A model generated the notes under the pieces. The model was not told where the DNA came from. It worked only from the letters and a program-made list of their open reading frames with translations, and did no database searches. Positions 26,913 to 35,630 of a stretch of 64,000 nucleotides of DNA are shown here, in pieces. The DNA is from a virus. Numbering within the stretch: position 1 is the stretch's first letter; each line of letters begins with the position of its first letter. Made by a program: the position numbers and the translations under genes. The stretch is from IMG/VR virus record IMGVR_UViG_3300017917_002116, positions 1-64,000 of that record. The stretch is one strand, 5' to 3'.

Positions 26913-27277
26913 CCAATCCATTTAAAGATCAAGAACGTTTCATGCTAGCCTGCGATCAAACTGTCGGCGAACATGATTACAAACAATATGAATTGTACTA
27001 TGGTCTAATCAAAGAAGAAGTGGCAGAACTATTGGCCGCGCATCAAAAAGGAGATCCAGTAGAACAACTAGATGCATTAATTGACATTCTGGTTGTCACT
27101 GTAGGTGCTATACATAGTATGGGCGCAGACGGCGAGGGAGCATGGAATGAAGTTATGCGTACTAACTTTGCTAAGATTGATGCTGATACTGGCAAGGTTC
27201 GTAAACGTGCAGACGGTAAAGTTCTAAAGCCTGAAGGCTGGCAACCGCCTAATTTAAAACCTTATCTTAAAGATTAA
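26909..27277 (+). CDS. mazG: MazG-like nucleotide pyrophosphohydrolase (122 aa)
   Basis: ATG 26909 overlaps the preceding stop (ATGA); the longer frame to 26849 is rejected. The metal-binding pattern of all-alpha NTP pyrophosphohydrolases is present: EEVAE at residues ~34-38, then EQLDALIDILVVTVGA (~50-65), i.e. EExxE followed by ExxD. The enzyme hydrolyses (d)NTPs to monophosphates and PPi; phage copies have been proposed to influence (p)ppGpp or to remove aberrant nucleotides. Last gene of the early operon, converging with a minus-strand gene by 4 nt. Confidence 0.8.
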   Translation: MTNPFKDQERFMLACDQTVGEHDYKQYELYYGLIKEEVAELLAAHQKGDPVEQLDALIDILVVTVGAIHSMGADGEGAWNEVMRTNFAKIDADTGKVRKRADGKVLKPEGWQPPNLKPYLKD

Positions 27278-28020
27278 TAGGGCCAGGGTCCCTTTCTAGT
27301 TGCCAGTTGTTGCTCACTAGATGTGTCTTCTACCTGTGTCTTTTGAGTATCATCTAGTCCTTTAGGTAGATATCCATAGTGATTGTAGTAGGCACGCATG
27401 AGTGCTGCCTTCTTGTCCGCAGGATAATTAGGATCTTTCTTTACCTGACCAATGGCTTTTCTAAATCCCTTGTCTACCACCTGACTCTCTGAGGGATTTT
27501 TGCCGTAGTCTAGGTATAGTATAACTGCCGCTTCTCTGGCTCTTCTATCTCTATCTCTTTCGTCGGCTGCAAGATAGTCAGCTATTCTATCCCATCTGCG
27601 CTTTTTAAGCCAGGGCAACATGCTAAGTTTTCTGCCTTCATACCAAATATAACTGGCATCGCCCACTTGGTTTTGAAAACTTACTAGCGCATCAAATACG
27701 GGAATGGGTACAGTATCTAAACCTGCAGAGCGTAGTAGGTCTTTTACCGCCTCTTCGTCTTTCTTAATTTGATCTCTAAACATCTTATCTGCAAGGGCGG
27801 GGCTTACGCCATTGGTTGCTACGTCCTCGTCTAATCCTTCTATCTTGTAGACATTAGAATATGCCACGTGATCATCATAATCAGGGGTATACTCGCTGGC
27901 GTCTTTCTGATATAACTTTTGATCGTACGCCGTAGCTTCAGTGTTAGTATCTTTGTCTTTAGTTTGATCAGCATACTGATCTAACAATTCTTTATTTTTG
28001 CTTGTGCGAATTATTGTCAT
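27274..28020 (-). CDS. Lysozyme-like (GH24 helical lobe) baseplate-associated protein (248 aa)
   Basis: Residues ~58-172 resemble the C-terminal lobe of T4-type lysozyme: TNGVSPALADKMFRDQI, LLRSAG, FDALVSFQNQVGDA, then KRRWDRIADYL and a RDRRAREAAV segment like the family's RR-x-AE motif. Just before TNGV stands KIEGL, similar to the T4 lysozyme catalytic Glu context, but only 5 residues separate it from TNGV instead of about 38, so the lobe with the catalytic Asp and Thr is missing. The N-terminal ~55 residues are charged and disordered. It follows gp5 by one base, whereas T4 gp5 contains its lysozyme internally. Catalysis doubtful; a structural role is possible. Confidence 0.6.
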   Translation of the reverse strand: MTIIRTSKNKELLDQYADQTKDKDTNTEATAYDQKLYQKDASEYTPDYDDHVAYSNVYKIEGLDEDVATNGVSPALADKMFRDQIKKDEEAVKDLLRSAGLDTVPIPVFDALVSFQNQVGDASYIWYEGRKLSMLPWLKKRRWDRIADYLAADERDRDRRAREAAVILYLDYGKNPSESQVVDKGFRKAIGQVKKDPNYPADKKAALMRAYYNHYGYLPKGLDDTQKTQVEDTSSEQQLATRKGPWPY

Positions 28021-28021
28021 G

Positions 28022-30244
28022 TTAGGTTACCCTCACATTTTTACGTATTACTTCCATCTGCTGTGCCACGGTTCTTGTGGTTTCAGTCTTATTACCACCA
28101 AACTGTCTCATGTCAGGATATGCCCATTGCGGGTTGCTCTTGTAGAAATCGCTAACTGTTTGATTAGGATTGGTTCTAGATGCTTCAACCAGTGCGGGAT
28201 ATGCCGCTTGACCATGCCACCATGTTCCACGTGCGTCTGCCATGTCATATCTATGGTTGGGATTACCCCATGCATTGGCAACTTTTTCTTGATTGGAGTT
28301 AACAAGATTTTTTGTTGATTGTCTAAACAAGGCCTCATCAGCCTTTTGTGCCTGCTCGCTTGTGTGTGATTTACCATCAGCAGATACAAGGTCATCCAAT
28401 TTTGGCGGTCTATTGGGGTAACCTATAGCGTCGCGTTCTGTTGGTGTCATTGAATTCCAGGCTTGCTCTCTTGCTCGATCGCTCATGCCATAATAACCGC
28501 CTATGGTAGACGCATTGTCCAATGACGTGCGTAGCATTCTACCGTTGCCGCTTTCTTTTTCTCTTGTTATTCTTTCAAATTCATTAGCATTAAATGCACC
28601 CACATTACTACCACTGTATGGATTTAGATCTACAGGTCTGTTTAATATTAGCGAATTAGTATTTGATACACTGCCTGCACCTGCATTGCCAGACGGAGCT
28701 GTTGTTGGTGCTGTTGCGCCGCCAACAGGATTGCCCATGGCATCAACTGCGGGTTGTTCTGTACCATAGCCAACTGTGCCTTCATTGTTTGGCACAGGAT
28801 TGTATGATTGTTTCATGGTCTGAACCATTTCTTCTGTCATACGTGCTTCTTCGATCTTAAATTCTTCTTCGCTAATTTCACCTCTCTTGTAACGCTTGAG
28901 GTTTTCCTGCATGCGCTTGCGCCACTTCATGTACCATTCATATTTTTCTTTACTTGTTGGTCTATTTGCACCGCAGCTTGGTGGATAACTTTCGTCTTCT
29001 TCCTCTTCGGGTTTTTTCTCCTTGTCAGGATCCTTCTTCATGTCGGCAGCACTTTGTTTTTGTATTTTACCTGAATGTGCTCTCCACTTTTCATGCTCAG
29101 GTACCACAGTACAAATACTTTCAGTTACTTCATCATTATTAACCAACTGATTAATATAAATTTGATCTGTCAACTCTGCAGGAGGCCCGTTCATGTCAAT
29201 TCTACCAGCTTCTTCCACGTGGGATACTTCACTGTAGATATAACTTGACTCCATGCTTGTTATGGTGGTGTCTACGCCTGCATAGGTTGCTATATTGGTT
29301 CCGGCTTCTAGTGTGACATCATCTTCTTCTGCTTTAATGTTTACGCCTATACCAGCTTCTATGTTGACATACTCGTCTGCACGTAGGTTGATATTTTTTT
29401 CAGAATGTATGCTCACAGAGTTACTTGCGTATATGCACACTTGACCATCAACGTTCATTTCAAGCCAATTTTCTCCATCTCTACTGATCATGTAGATGTG
29501 GCCCTGCGTGTCATCTAACAACAACTGTGTTCCGTTACGTGTTCTAATTCTTATTTGCCTGTTATTGCCGTCTTTGTCTCCATCGTCAATATAAAACTGC
29601 TGTTGCTGAGGACTCAGTATACCCATGACCTTGCTAGGGCTTTCTCGTTCTACACTGGTGCTGGTCAATCCACGCAGGCCATCTTCATCTAAGCCCTGTT
29701 TTACCAAGGCATTATACAAAGGCTTGTGTAAGACGTATAATTGTAAATCTGGATTTCTATCCTTTTTGTTCTTAGGTGCTGCTGGTTTTGGTGCACCATC
29801 ATATGTGCGTTTTGCTGGAATTCCAGGTATACTAATCTGTGTTCCCCGCTGATACAAGCAGGCGAACCAATAACCTAATTCTATTCTACCACCCGCAAAC
29901 GCAACAAGAACTCTAGTGTCTATGTCTGGAGGCACGCCCCACCAACCGTAGCTTTTAATGGTGTCTTCGTATTCTGTGACATTTAACCCCTGATCAAATA
30001 AACTTGTGCTGCCTGCAAATGGGCTTGCATAGCTTACTGTAATCCAGTTTACTTTGTCTCTAGGATCTCCACCAAACTCGGGAATAAAAACTTCTAGTCT
30101 ACCAAAATAAAGAGGGTCATAGTTATCCTTGACTATGCCCACATGAACGCCAACCACGCTGCTTATGCCGCGTTTGTCTGTGGAATTTTTATTAAATTCT
30201 TGCGGTGTGTAATTTTGGCCAGAAGGGTTTACTATCTTACTCAT
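28022..30244 (-). CDS. 5: Baseplate central spike gp5-like protein (740 aa)
   Basis: The N-terminal OB-fold of gp5/VgrG proteins is evident at ~35-150: GIVKDNYDPLYFGRLEVFIPEFGG, YASPFAGS, GWWGVPPDIDTRVLVAFAGG, and GYWFACLY. A beta-helix-like segment follows (~230-350: RTRNGTQLLLDDTQGHIYMIS, then repeats as in VNIEAGIGVNIKAEE). After a charged linker, residues ~560-740 form another helical domain (FERITREKESGNGRML, GYYGMSDRAREQAWNSM) that looks like a lysozyme/transglycosylase-type fold. The protein forms the cell-puncturing needle. Unlike T4 gp5 no lysozyme sits between OB and needle. Overlaps the upstream hub gene by ATGA. Confidence 0.8.
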   Translation of the reverse strand: MSKIVNPSGQNYTPQEFNKNSTDKRGISSVVGVHVGIVKDNYDPLYFGRLEVFIPEFGGDPRDKVNWITVSYASPFAGSTSLFDQGLNVTEYEDTIKSYGWWGVPPDIDTRVLVAFAGGRIELGYWFACLYQRGTQISIPGIPAKRTYDGAPKPAAPKNKKDRNPDLQLYVLHKPLYNALVKQGLDEDGLRGLTSTSVERESPSKVMGILSPQQQQFYIDDGDKDGNNRQIRIRTRNGTQLLLDDTQGHIYMISRDGENWLEMNVDGQVCIYASNSVSIHSEKNINLRADEYVNIEAGIGVNIKAEEDDVTLEAGTNIATYAGVDTTITSMESSYIYSEVSHVEEAGRIDMNGPPAELTDQIYINQLVNNDEVTESICTVVPEHEKWRAHSGKIQKQSAADMKKDPDKEKKPEEEEDESYPPSCGANRPTSKEKYEWYMKWRKRMQENLKRYKRGEISEEEFKIEEARMTEEMVQTMKQSYNPVPNNEGTVGYGTEQPAVDAMGNPVGGATAPTTAPSGNAGAGSVSNTNSLILNRPVDLNPYSGSNVGAFNANEFERITREKESGNGRMLRTSLDNASTIGGYYGMSDRAREQAWNSMTPTERDAIGYPNRPPKLDDLVSADGKSHTSEQAQKADEALFRQSTKNLVNSNQEKVANAWGNPNHRYDMADARGTWWHGQAAYPALVEASRTNPNQTVSDFYKSNPQWAYPDMRQFGGNKTETTRTVAQQMEVIRKNVRVT

Positions 30245-33027
30245 CCGCCCGTCCTTCCTTTACTGGCATTATCTATATAACGCAATTCTGTATTGCCTGT
30301 TTTGTTTGGGGCCGCGGTGCCGGTAAAGCCGCTGGGCAACAAATATTTGTCTGGGCCTTTTCGACTGGCGGGCACACCCACGCCGTAATTATAATAGTCA
30401 TTGATCGCTGTCACGCCTTGATCAAAGTTTTCATATTTGTTATATCTACCTGTTCTTACATCGTGACCAAGGCCACCTGGGTTATTAAGCGTTGCGGGGC
30501 CTTTCCATTCTGTATTCTTTTTCCAATCTTCCAGGCCGCCGTTATTGCTCTTTTCCAGGGCAAGTGCGGTCATCGTTTCAGGGCTATAGGATTTATATTT
30601 TTGTACCCCTGCATCTGCAAATGCTTGTTTGTTTATTCCATCCAGATGCTCAAATTTAGAATTCAATTGGTTTATGTATTCTTTCTTGGCCTGGGAATAT
30701 GCTTGTTCTTTGCTGATACCCTGTTTTACAAGCTCATTGGCTCTATCTACTGGATTGTTAACTGTTGGTGCAGGGAATTTTGATTCCAATTCTTTTCTTC
30801 TATCCAGAGCACGTTGCACACTGGGATCGGAGCTTACTGTGTTCTGTGTTACTCGATCTTCTGCACCAAAATTAGGATTCTGACTGGAAAGGTTTGCATT
30901 TTCTAATTCTTTTGTGCGCTCCTCGCTAATTTTATTAATGGGCAACTGACCTTGGTCATTTACATTCTGGCCGCCCTGTTGTTGCTTTTCAGGTTCACCA
31001 CCGCCAGATTGTGATAGGACTTGGCTTATATAATTTTCAAATGTGGTATATTGACCATTGACAAATCTAGGAATTATTTTACTTGGTATTGTATTATTTC
31101 TTTTACACTCTAGAGTCTGCGTCCATTTGCCATCTCTAAATGTGTTTATTATACTGCCCACCTGATATATTCCAGATATAGTATCTGCCATATCAAAGAT
31201 CATTAAATCGTCTACAGTATCGTTACTAGGCAATTGTGCACAATAATATATTTGTGCAGGACCTGCATAGAAATTTTGTCCTTTCTTGCCGTAATTTGGC
31301 CAGGCCACAGTTCTAGAATTAAAATCAGGATCGGGCCCTTTTAATTTGTCCTTTACTTCTGTCTTTACTCTGTCTGGCAGATCTATCTTGTCTATGCCTG
31401 CTAGACCGGCATTCATAAAGTTGGGCTCACCTATCCACCAGGGATCTCCTATGATCTCCAAGGTAATCTGCATTAGATCAAAGGGGCTGGCCAACACGTC
31501 ATATATTTTTTGCACCAGGAATGTATTTTCTATATGCTCGTCGCCTCTATGCTTGATAATTTCTGTAGGTTCTATTCTTGGTCTAAGCTGTGGGTAACCC
31601 TGTAACAAATATCTTGAAACTTGACTAAATGGAATATCCTCTAGGTACGGTGCTTGTTGTGGATGATCTGGAAACACGGGGTCAGCAGGGCCAGAGTCAC
31701 CATAGGTGTAGGGTGTTTTCTTTCTATCCCAGTTATATTTTTGTGCGTCCTCTAGTCTACCATCAGTGGTTTCACCATAGTCTGTCCAATACTGTGGTAT
31801 ACCTGGTAAGAAATATTGGCTATTAAGACCCAGTGTCATTTTAATAACATCTGTATTCATACCAGTGTACCAATGATAGTATGATTTTCTTAGATAACCT
31901 TTTCTAATCATCTCATCCAGTCTACCCAACAAGGTCTTGGCAAACTTATCTTCATTGATTAGGTCGATCTCATCAGGAAACTGATACATATTAGGCTGAT
32001 CTACTAGATATACTACATAGAAATTTTTAACGGCATATCGTCCTCGCACATGGTCATATTTTTTATATACAGTATGTGTGGCCACCCTATAGAATTGGTG
32101 TATCTTCTGCAACATACTCTCATTATTTTTCTTGTTGGCCTTACTAGCACCCTGGGCGTCTGGTGTCTGTGGTCTTTCTTTTCCAGGCATGAGATCTTCT
32201 GTGCCCTTGGACAAGGACAGCACATCAAAAATCTGCGCCATGATCGTGGTGCCTTTTTTAGCGGTTACGTCTATCTTTTTATTTGTTTCCCTGTTCTGCC
32301 TGCTTTTATTTTCATAAGAAGTGTCTTTACCAGGATCATGTATCTCTTTGGTTTTTAATTCGTAACTTTTTATCTTAGGATCTAAAATAAAATAAAATTC
32401 ATCATGGTAAGGATCGCCAGCAGCAGGGTGATCGCCACCGCCGCCTTTTTTGCTACCTGCTTTTTGTCTAGCTTCAGCTAACTTAAATTGTTGTAATTCT
32501 AATTCTCTTGCGTACTTTTGGAAATATTCACCAACTGTGCTAACGTCCTTGACCGTGATGGTGTCCACCATCTGCTGCAATATATCTGACTGTACATAGT
32601 CATATTCCATGGCAAACGTTGCATTATATTCTGTGCCTTTTTCGCTGATGTTTCTTATTTCCCACTTGTTTATTAGTATTGGAAATATATAGTGGAATTC
32701 ATCTTTGTCGTAATTTTCTGCACGTAAGTCTACTTCTAAGAAATATCTTGCATCTAACCAGTTGATAATTCCCAACTTGGCGGCGGCCAGTCTTAGATAA
32801 TCTAATAGCCTACAGCCCAATGGTTCTGCAATTTTTAAGTTGCCCATTTGGTGATAGGCCATGGAACTTTGCACATTAACGTCCGTTAATGATTTCCACT
32901 CCAATTCTTGAAAGAAAAATTTACCCGTGGTCGCAGTTTCGGCTATCACTAATCCCAATTGAGGGTTCATCTTGGTTACCAATTTAGGATGAACCATGGT
33001 TAATTTTAAGTAATAGGTATCAAACAT
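30241..33027 (-). CDS. 27: Baseplate hub protein, gp27-like, with C-terminal lysozyme-like domain (928 aa)
   Basis: Directly upstream of gp5, as gp27 is its binding partner in T4. The N-terminal ~190 residues (MFDTYYLKLTMVHP, FFFQELEWKSLTDVNVQSSMAYHQM) and ~450-650 look like hub-ring domains. A charged linker (~650-780) is followed by a C-terminal domain with SPETMTALALEKSNNGGLED, LNNPGGLG, and GRYNKYENFDQGVTAINDYY, which matches the lysozyme-like/muramidase domains on virion proteins (catalytic Glu in ALEKSN). So the hub carries an extra peptidoglycan-cleavage candidate. Assignment to gp27 is by order and partial resemblance. Confidence 0.65.
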   Translation of the reverse strand: MFDTYYLKLTMVHPKLVTKMNPQLGLVIAETATTGKFFFQELEWKSLTDVNVQSSMAYHQMGNLKIAEPLGCRLLDYLRLAAAKLGIINWLDARYFLEVDLRAENYDKDEFHYIFPILINKWEIRNISEKGTEYNATFAMEYDYVQSDILQQMVDTITVKDVSTVGEYFQKYARELELQQFKLAEARQKAGSKKGGGGDHPAAGDPYHDEFYFILDPKIKSYELKTKEIHDPGKDTSYENKSRQNRETNKKIDVTAKKGTTIMAQIFDVLSLSKGTEDLMPGKERPQTPDAQGASKANKKNNESMLQKIHQFYRVATHTVYKKYDHVRGRYAVKNFYVVYLVDQPNMYQFPDEIDLINEDKFAKTLLGRLDEMIRKGYLRKSYYHWYTGMNTDVIKMTLGLNSQYFLPGIPQYWTDYGETTDGRLEDAQKYNWDRKKTPYTYGDSGPADPVFPDHPQQAPYLEDIPFSQVSRYLLQGYPQLRPRIEPTEIIKHRGDEHIENTFLVQKIYDVLASPFDLMQITLEIIGDPWWIGEPNFMNAGLAGIDKIDLPDRVKTEVKDKLKGPDPDFNSRTVAWPNYGKKGQNFYAGPAQIYYCAQLPSNDTVDDLMIFDMADTISGIYQVGSIINTFRDGKWTQTLECKRNNTIPSKIIPRFVNGQYTTFENYISQVLSQSGGGEPEKQQQGGQNVNDQGQLPINKISEERTKELENANLSSQNPNFGAEDRVTQNTVSSDPSVQRALDRRKELESKFPAPTVNNPVDRANELVKQGISKEQAYSQAKKEYINQLNSKFEHLDGINKQAFADAGVQKYKSYSPETMTALALEKSNNGGLEDWKKNTEWKGPATLNNPGGLGHDVRTGRYNKYENFDQGVTAINDYYNYGVGVPASRKGPDKYLLPSGFTGTAAPNKTGNTELRYIDNASKGRTGG

Positions 33028-33037
33028 AGTTAATTAT

Positions 33038-33703
33038 TTAACGAGGTACTCTTGTATCTCGGAGGTCGCCGGCACCAAGCCTGGGGTTCATCACATAACC
33101 AAAACCACCGAAGAATTTATTAATTGCGGGCGTTGTCTGTCCAATTATGCTGCCCTGATCTGGTGGTGGGGGCTGGCCAGGAGGCTGGCCAGGCACTGGG
33201 GGTGCGGGCACAGGTTGTGGTATAGGCGGCTTAGGTTGTCCTGTTTCTGGTTTATAATTTGGTTCTTTAGTTGCATTGGATCCGTTTAGGTCTTTGCCCT
33301 TTTCAAATCCTGCGGCGGCCTGATAGGGTTTTCCTGTATTAGGGTCTGTTTTTTGAGGATCTACGGACTTTCCATCTGGCGTGCGAACTTCATAATGAAG
33401 ATGTGCACCTGTAGATTTTCCTGTATTTCCTGTATTTGCTATCTTGTCTCCGGGATTAACGGTGTCACCAACTTTTACATTTGCGCTATCAAGATGTCCA
33501 TATCTATATTCGGTTCCATTAGCATCCTTGGCATATACGTAGTTACCATAGCCAGGCTCATAGCCAACTCTAGTCACTGTCATTGGCTGATTAGCGTAGA
33601 TTGGGGTACCTACTGGCACAGCGTAATCTACTCCATGATGGAAAGAAGGCTTACCAGTAACTGGATCAATTCTTGGTCCGTATGGGTCTGATATTCTTGG
33701 CAT
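33038..33703 (-). CDS. M23 metallopeptidase (LytM/endopeptidase) of the baseplate hub (221 aa)
   Basis: The zinc site of M23 peptidases is complete: H22-x3-D26 (in FHHGVDYA), H70 (YRYGHLDS) and H101-x-H103 (AHLHYEV), with GNYVYAKDANG between. These enzymes cleave peptide cross-links of peptidoglycan. Residues ~140-200 are a proline-rich linker (PKPPIPQPVPAPPVPGQPPG) and the last ~35 residues (GGFGYVMNPRLGAG) may dock to the hub. No signal peptide, so it acts from the virion. Overlaps the upstream gp53-like gene by TAATG. Confidence 0.9.
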   Translation of the reverse strand: MPRISDPYGPRIDPVTGKPSFHHGVDYAVPVGTPIYANQPMTVTRVGYEPGYGNYVYAKDANGTEYRYGHLDSANVKVGDTVNPGDKIANTGNTGKSTGAHLHYEVRTPDGKSVDPQKTDPNTGKPYQAAAGFEKGKDLNGSNATKEPNYKPETGQPKPPIPQPVPAPPVPGQPPGQPPPPDQGSIIGQTTPAINKFFGGFGYVMNPRLGAGDLRDTRVPR

Positions 33704-34011
33704 TATACACCTGCACCTCGTTCATACAATATGGACTTGCTAGGTATAAACAACCTCATGCCTGATTTTAAATCCCACAGTGGATCTTTTATAAGATCAG
33801 CATTAGCTAGTGCTATAACCCACCACAATCTACTGGTGCCATACTGCTGATAACTTAAAAGATCTGGTCTGTTTTCGCACTCAGGGGGTACTGTAATATA
33901 TGTGCCGCCAACATCTGTTAAGTCCGGCAATTTAGCAACATCAAGATAAAATTTGTTGAACTCTGTATTGTGTAGATAACTCTTAGGATGATATGATATC
34001 TGATTTGCCAT
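33703..34011 (-). CDS. 53: gp53-like baseplate wedge protein (102 aa)
   Basis: The ATG at 34011 lies two bases after the preceding stop; the 34065 start would extend 54 nt into the upstream gene. The segment RPDLLSYQQYGTSRLWWVIALANAD followed by LWDLKSGMRLFIPS is the LysM-like core of gp53-type wedge proteins, which in T4 clamp neighbouring wedges. It is shorter than T4 gp53 (196) but comparable with small baseplate LysM proteins of other myoviruses. Sits between the tube-cap-like gene and the M23 peptidase. Confidence 0.65.
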   Translation of the reverse strand: MANQISYHPKSYLHNTEFNKFYLDVAKLPDLTDVGGTYITVPPECENRPDLLSYQQYGTSRLWWVIALANADLIKDPLWDLKSGMRLFIPSKSILYERGAGV

Positions 34012-34012
34012 G

Positions 34013-34699
34013 TTAGATATATCCTTGTGCGTATAAGGCACCCTTACTAAACTTGTCAAGATCAAATGTGGTTACAGTCTGATAGGAATTCTGCTGCACC
34101 ATCAACGATATGTTTATAGTAAAAATAGAGGGCAACCACAGCGGCATCTCTACAAGTGTTGTATTAGCTGACGTACTGTATTGTTCGTTCTGTGTTTCAG
34201 TTTCATTGGTAGGATTTTCCACTTTGCGTGGTCCTGTCCTTGATCCCCCGTTGAAAGTTGATGTAACTCTGCCTTTTGAGTCATATACGCCCATGATGTA
34301 ATCCACATCTTCAGGGAAAGTAGTTGAAAATTTACTGATAACTACTGGCACATTGTTAAATATGAATGCACCATAGGCAAAGAATCTTAGTATCCTTGGC
34401 GGCTGACCTTTTTGTGCATCCTGTCTACCATAATTCATTTTGCTGTATGTTCTTAAAAATCTCAGTGCATATTCGCTACTCTTGAAATGCTCGGTTGTGT
34501 GTGCACTGAATCTGGCTGTTAAGTTTATGGTAGGGTTTTCGCTTTTAGAATAAGCGTTTGGTTGGTAATTTGTATGGGTCAATTGATATGCATCATATTT
34601 GACATCGTGACTGTATTCCAATGTCGGTGTATATTGAAACATCAATGGCTGCATTACACCGCTTATGGGGTTGTTTGCCTTTAAATATACTGTGCTCAT
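34013..34699 (-). CDS. Tail-tube initiator/cap-like baseplate protein, gp48/gp54-like (228 aa)
   Basis: The start is set at the ATG 34699: a late octamer AATAAATA ends 5 nt upstream, and a longer frame (to 34855) would overlap the gp55 start region. The protein has a tube-type beta organisation: LTARFSAHTTEHFKSSEYALRFLRTYSKM, PPRILRFFAYGAFIFNNVPVV, PEDVDYIMGV and LWLPSIFTINISL. This fits T4 gp48/gp54, which cap the hub and start tube polymerisation; the neighbour gp53-like gene supports it. Either identity is possible. No ribosome site; the mRNA should be leaderless. Confidence 0.5.
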   Translation of the reverse strand: MSTVYLKANNPISGVMQPLMFQYTPTLEYSHDVKYDAYQLTHTNYQPNAYSKSENPTINLTARFSAHTTEHFKSSEYALRFLRTYSKMNYGRQDAQKGQPPRILRFFAYGAFIFNNVPVVISKFSTTFPEDVDYIMGVYDSKGRVTSTFNGGSRTGPRKVENPTNETETQNEQYSTSANTTLVEMPLWLPSIFTINISLMVQQNSYQTVTTFDLDKFSKGALYAQGYI

Positions 34700-34704
34700 A
34701 ACTA

Positions 34705-34712
34705 TATTTATT
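34705..34712 (-). promoter_or_regulatory. Late promoter AATAAATA, 5 nt before a start codon
   Basis: Minus-strand octamer heading the hub operon (34699 down to 27274). With 5 nt to the ATG, initiation about 6 nt after the octamer would place +1 on the A of ATG. Confidence 0.68.
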
Positions 34713-34744
34713 GTGAAATTATGTATAGTTTTAACCGCAAAGGC

Positions 34745-34774
34745 TTGACATTGCCATTTACTTTCTGTTAATAT
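34745..34774 (+). promoter_or_regulatory. Early sigma70 promoter for gp55-gp47-gp46 operon
   Basis: TTGACA at 34745-34750, 18-bp spacer, TAATAT at 34769-34774; a TATACT also overlaps at 34772. The gp55 ATG is at 34782, only 7 nt past the -10, so this transcript would also be nearly leaderless. Confidence 0.65.
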
Positions 34775-34781
34775 ACTACTC

Positions 34782-35630
34782 ATGACAACCGCAAATCCAC
34801 AAGCAAAACAATACCTAACGAACAGGGAATTACTAAAAGAAATACATCTGAGCAAGAATCTGTATAGCAGTTATTCCAAACCAGAATACTGTGATTATGA
34901 TCTAATTTTGCCAGATATTTCCAAAATCAACATACGAACAACGGCTGAGGCCAAGCGTAATCGTGCTCTACGGCTTAGTCAACAAGCTCTGGCAGAAGCA
35001 CAAAAAACTAACCCGAAAACCAAGTTGGCAGACGTCGAAATAGACTATAAAAAAGTAGCTAAGACAGACGTTGTATTCAGGATTATGACACATGATCATA
35101 TTCCCCTAGAACCCGGACGCAAAAAGACTCCCAAGAGTCGAGGCGACCATCATACCAAAGTAAATTTTCCACCATATCAACATTTTAAATTTGACGATAA
35201 CGATCAACTAATATGTGTGGGCAAAAGTCATTGGAAGGGTGATATAGACACTGGCGTGTTCTCTATGGAACACGGCACAATGACCAATAAACTAGCAAAG
35301 AGTTTTATGCTACTGGTTGAAAAATACAGTATGCGTTTTAACTGGCGCGGTTATACCTACGTAGACGAAATGCGTAGTCAAGCCTTGCTACAATTATCAC
35401 AGATAGGACTACAATTCGATGAATCAAAATCGCAGAACCCTTTTGCGTATTATACTGCCGCCATTGATAACAGTTTCACTCGTATCCTTAATATTGAGAA
35501 GAAAAACCAAATGATACGAGACGATCTCTTGATTGAGATCGGCAGTAACCCCAGCTTTACTCGTCAGTTCGAACATGAGTCCATGATCAAAGACGAGCGC
35601 GAGCGCATGGCTAACTTGAAAGATGAATAA
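34782..35630 (+). CDS. 55: Late-transcription sigma factor gp55, enlarged (282 aa)
   Basis: The T4 gp55 core is recognisable in two parts. YLTNRELLKEIHLSKN (11-26) corresponds to the opening segment. Then MTNKLAKSFMLLVEKYSMRFNWRGYTYVDEMRSQALLQL (~165-205), LQFDESKSQNPFAYYTAAIDNSFTRILNIEKKNQ (~208-242) corresponds to the sigma region 2-like core that recognises TATAAATA. About 130 residues, including a basic stretch (PGRKKTPKSRGDHHTK), are inserted between them, making it much longer than T4 gp55 (185). It directs late transcription together with clamp and co-activator (not in the window). First gene of its operon. Confidence 0.9.
   Translation: MTTANPQAKQYLTNRELLKEIHLSKNLYSSYSKPEYCDYDLILPDISKINIRTTAEAKRNRALRLSQQALAEAQKTNPKTKLADVEIDYKKVAKTDVVFRIMTHDHIPLEPGRKKTPKSRGDHHTKVNFPPYQHFKFDDNDQLICVGKSHWKGDIDTGVFSMEHGTMTNKLAKSFMLLVEKYSMRFNWRGYTYVDEMRSQALLQLSQIGLQFDESKSQNPFAYYTAAIDNSFTRILNIEKKNQMIRDDLLIEIGSNPSFTRQFEHESMIKDERERMANLKDE

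Noticed and set aside
27278-27300. Terminator between MazG and the lysozyme-like gene
   Set aside because: Only a four-pair AGGG/CCCT stem with three T's is visible; too weak to call.
34700-34855. N-terminal extension of the tube-cap-like gene across the promoter gap
   Set aside because: It would cover the early promoter and gp55 start and lie upstream of the late octamer at 34705; the ATG at 34699 is consistent with the promoter.
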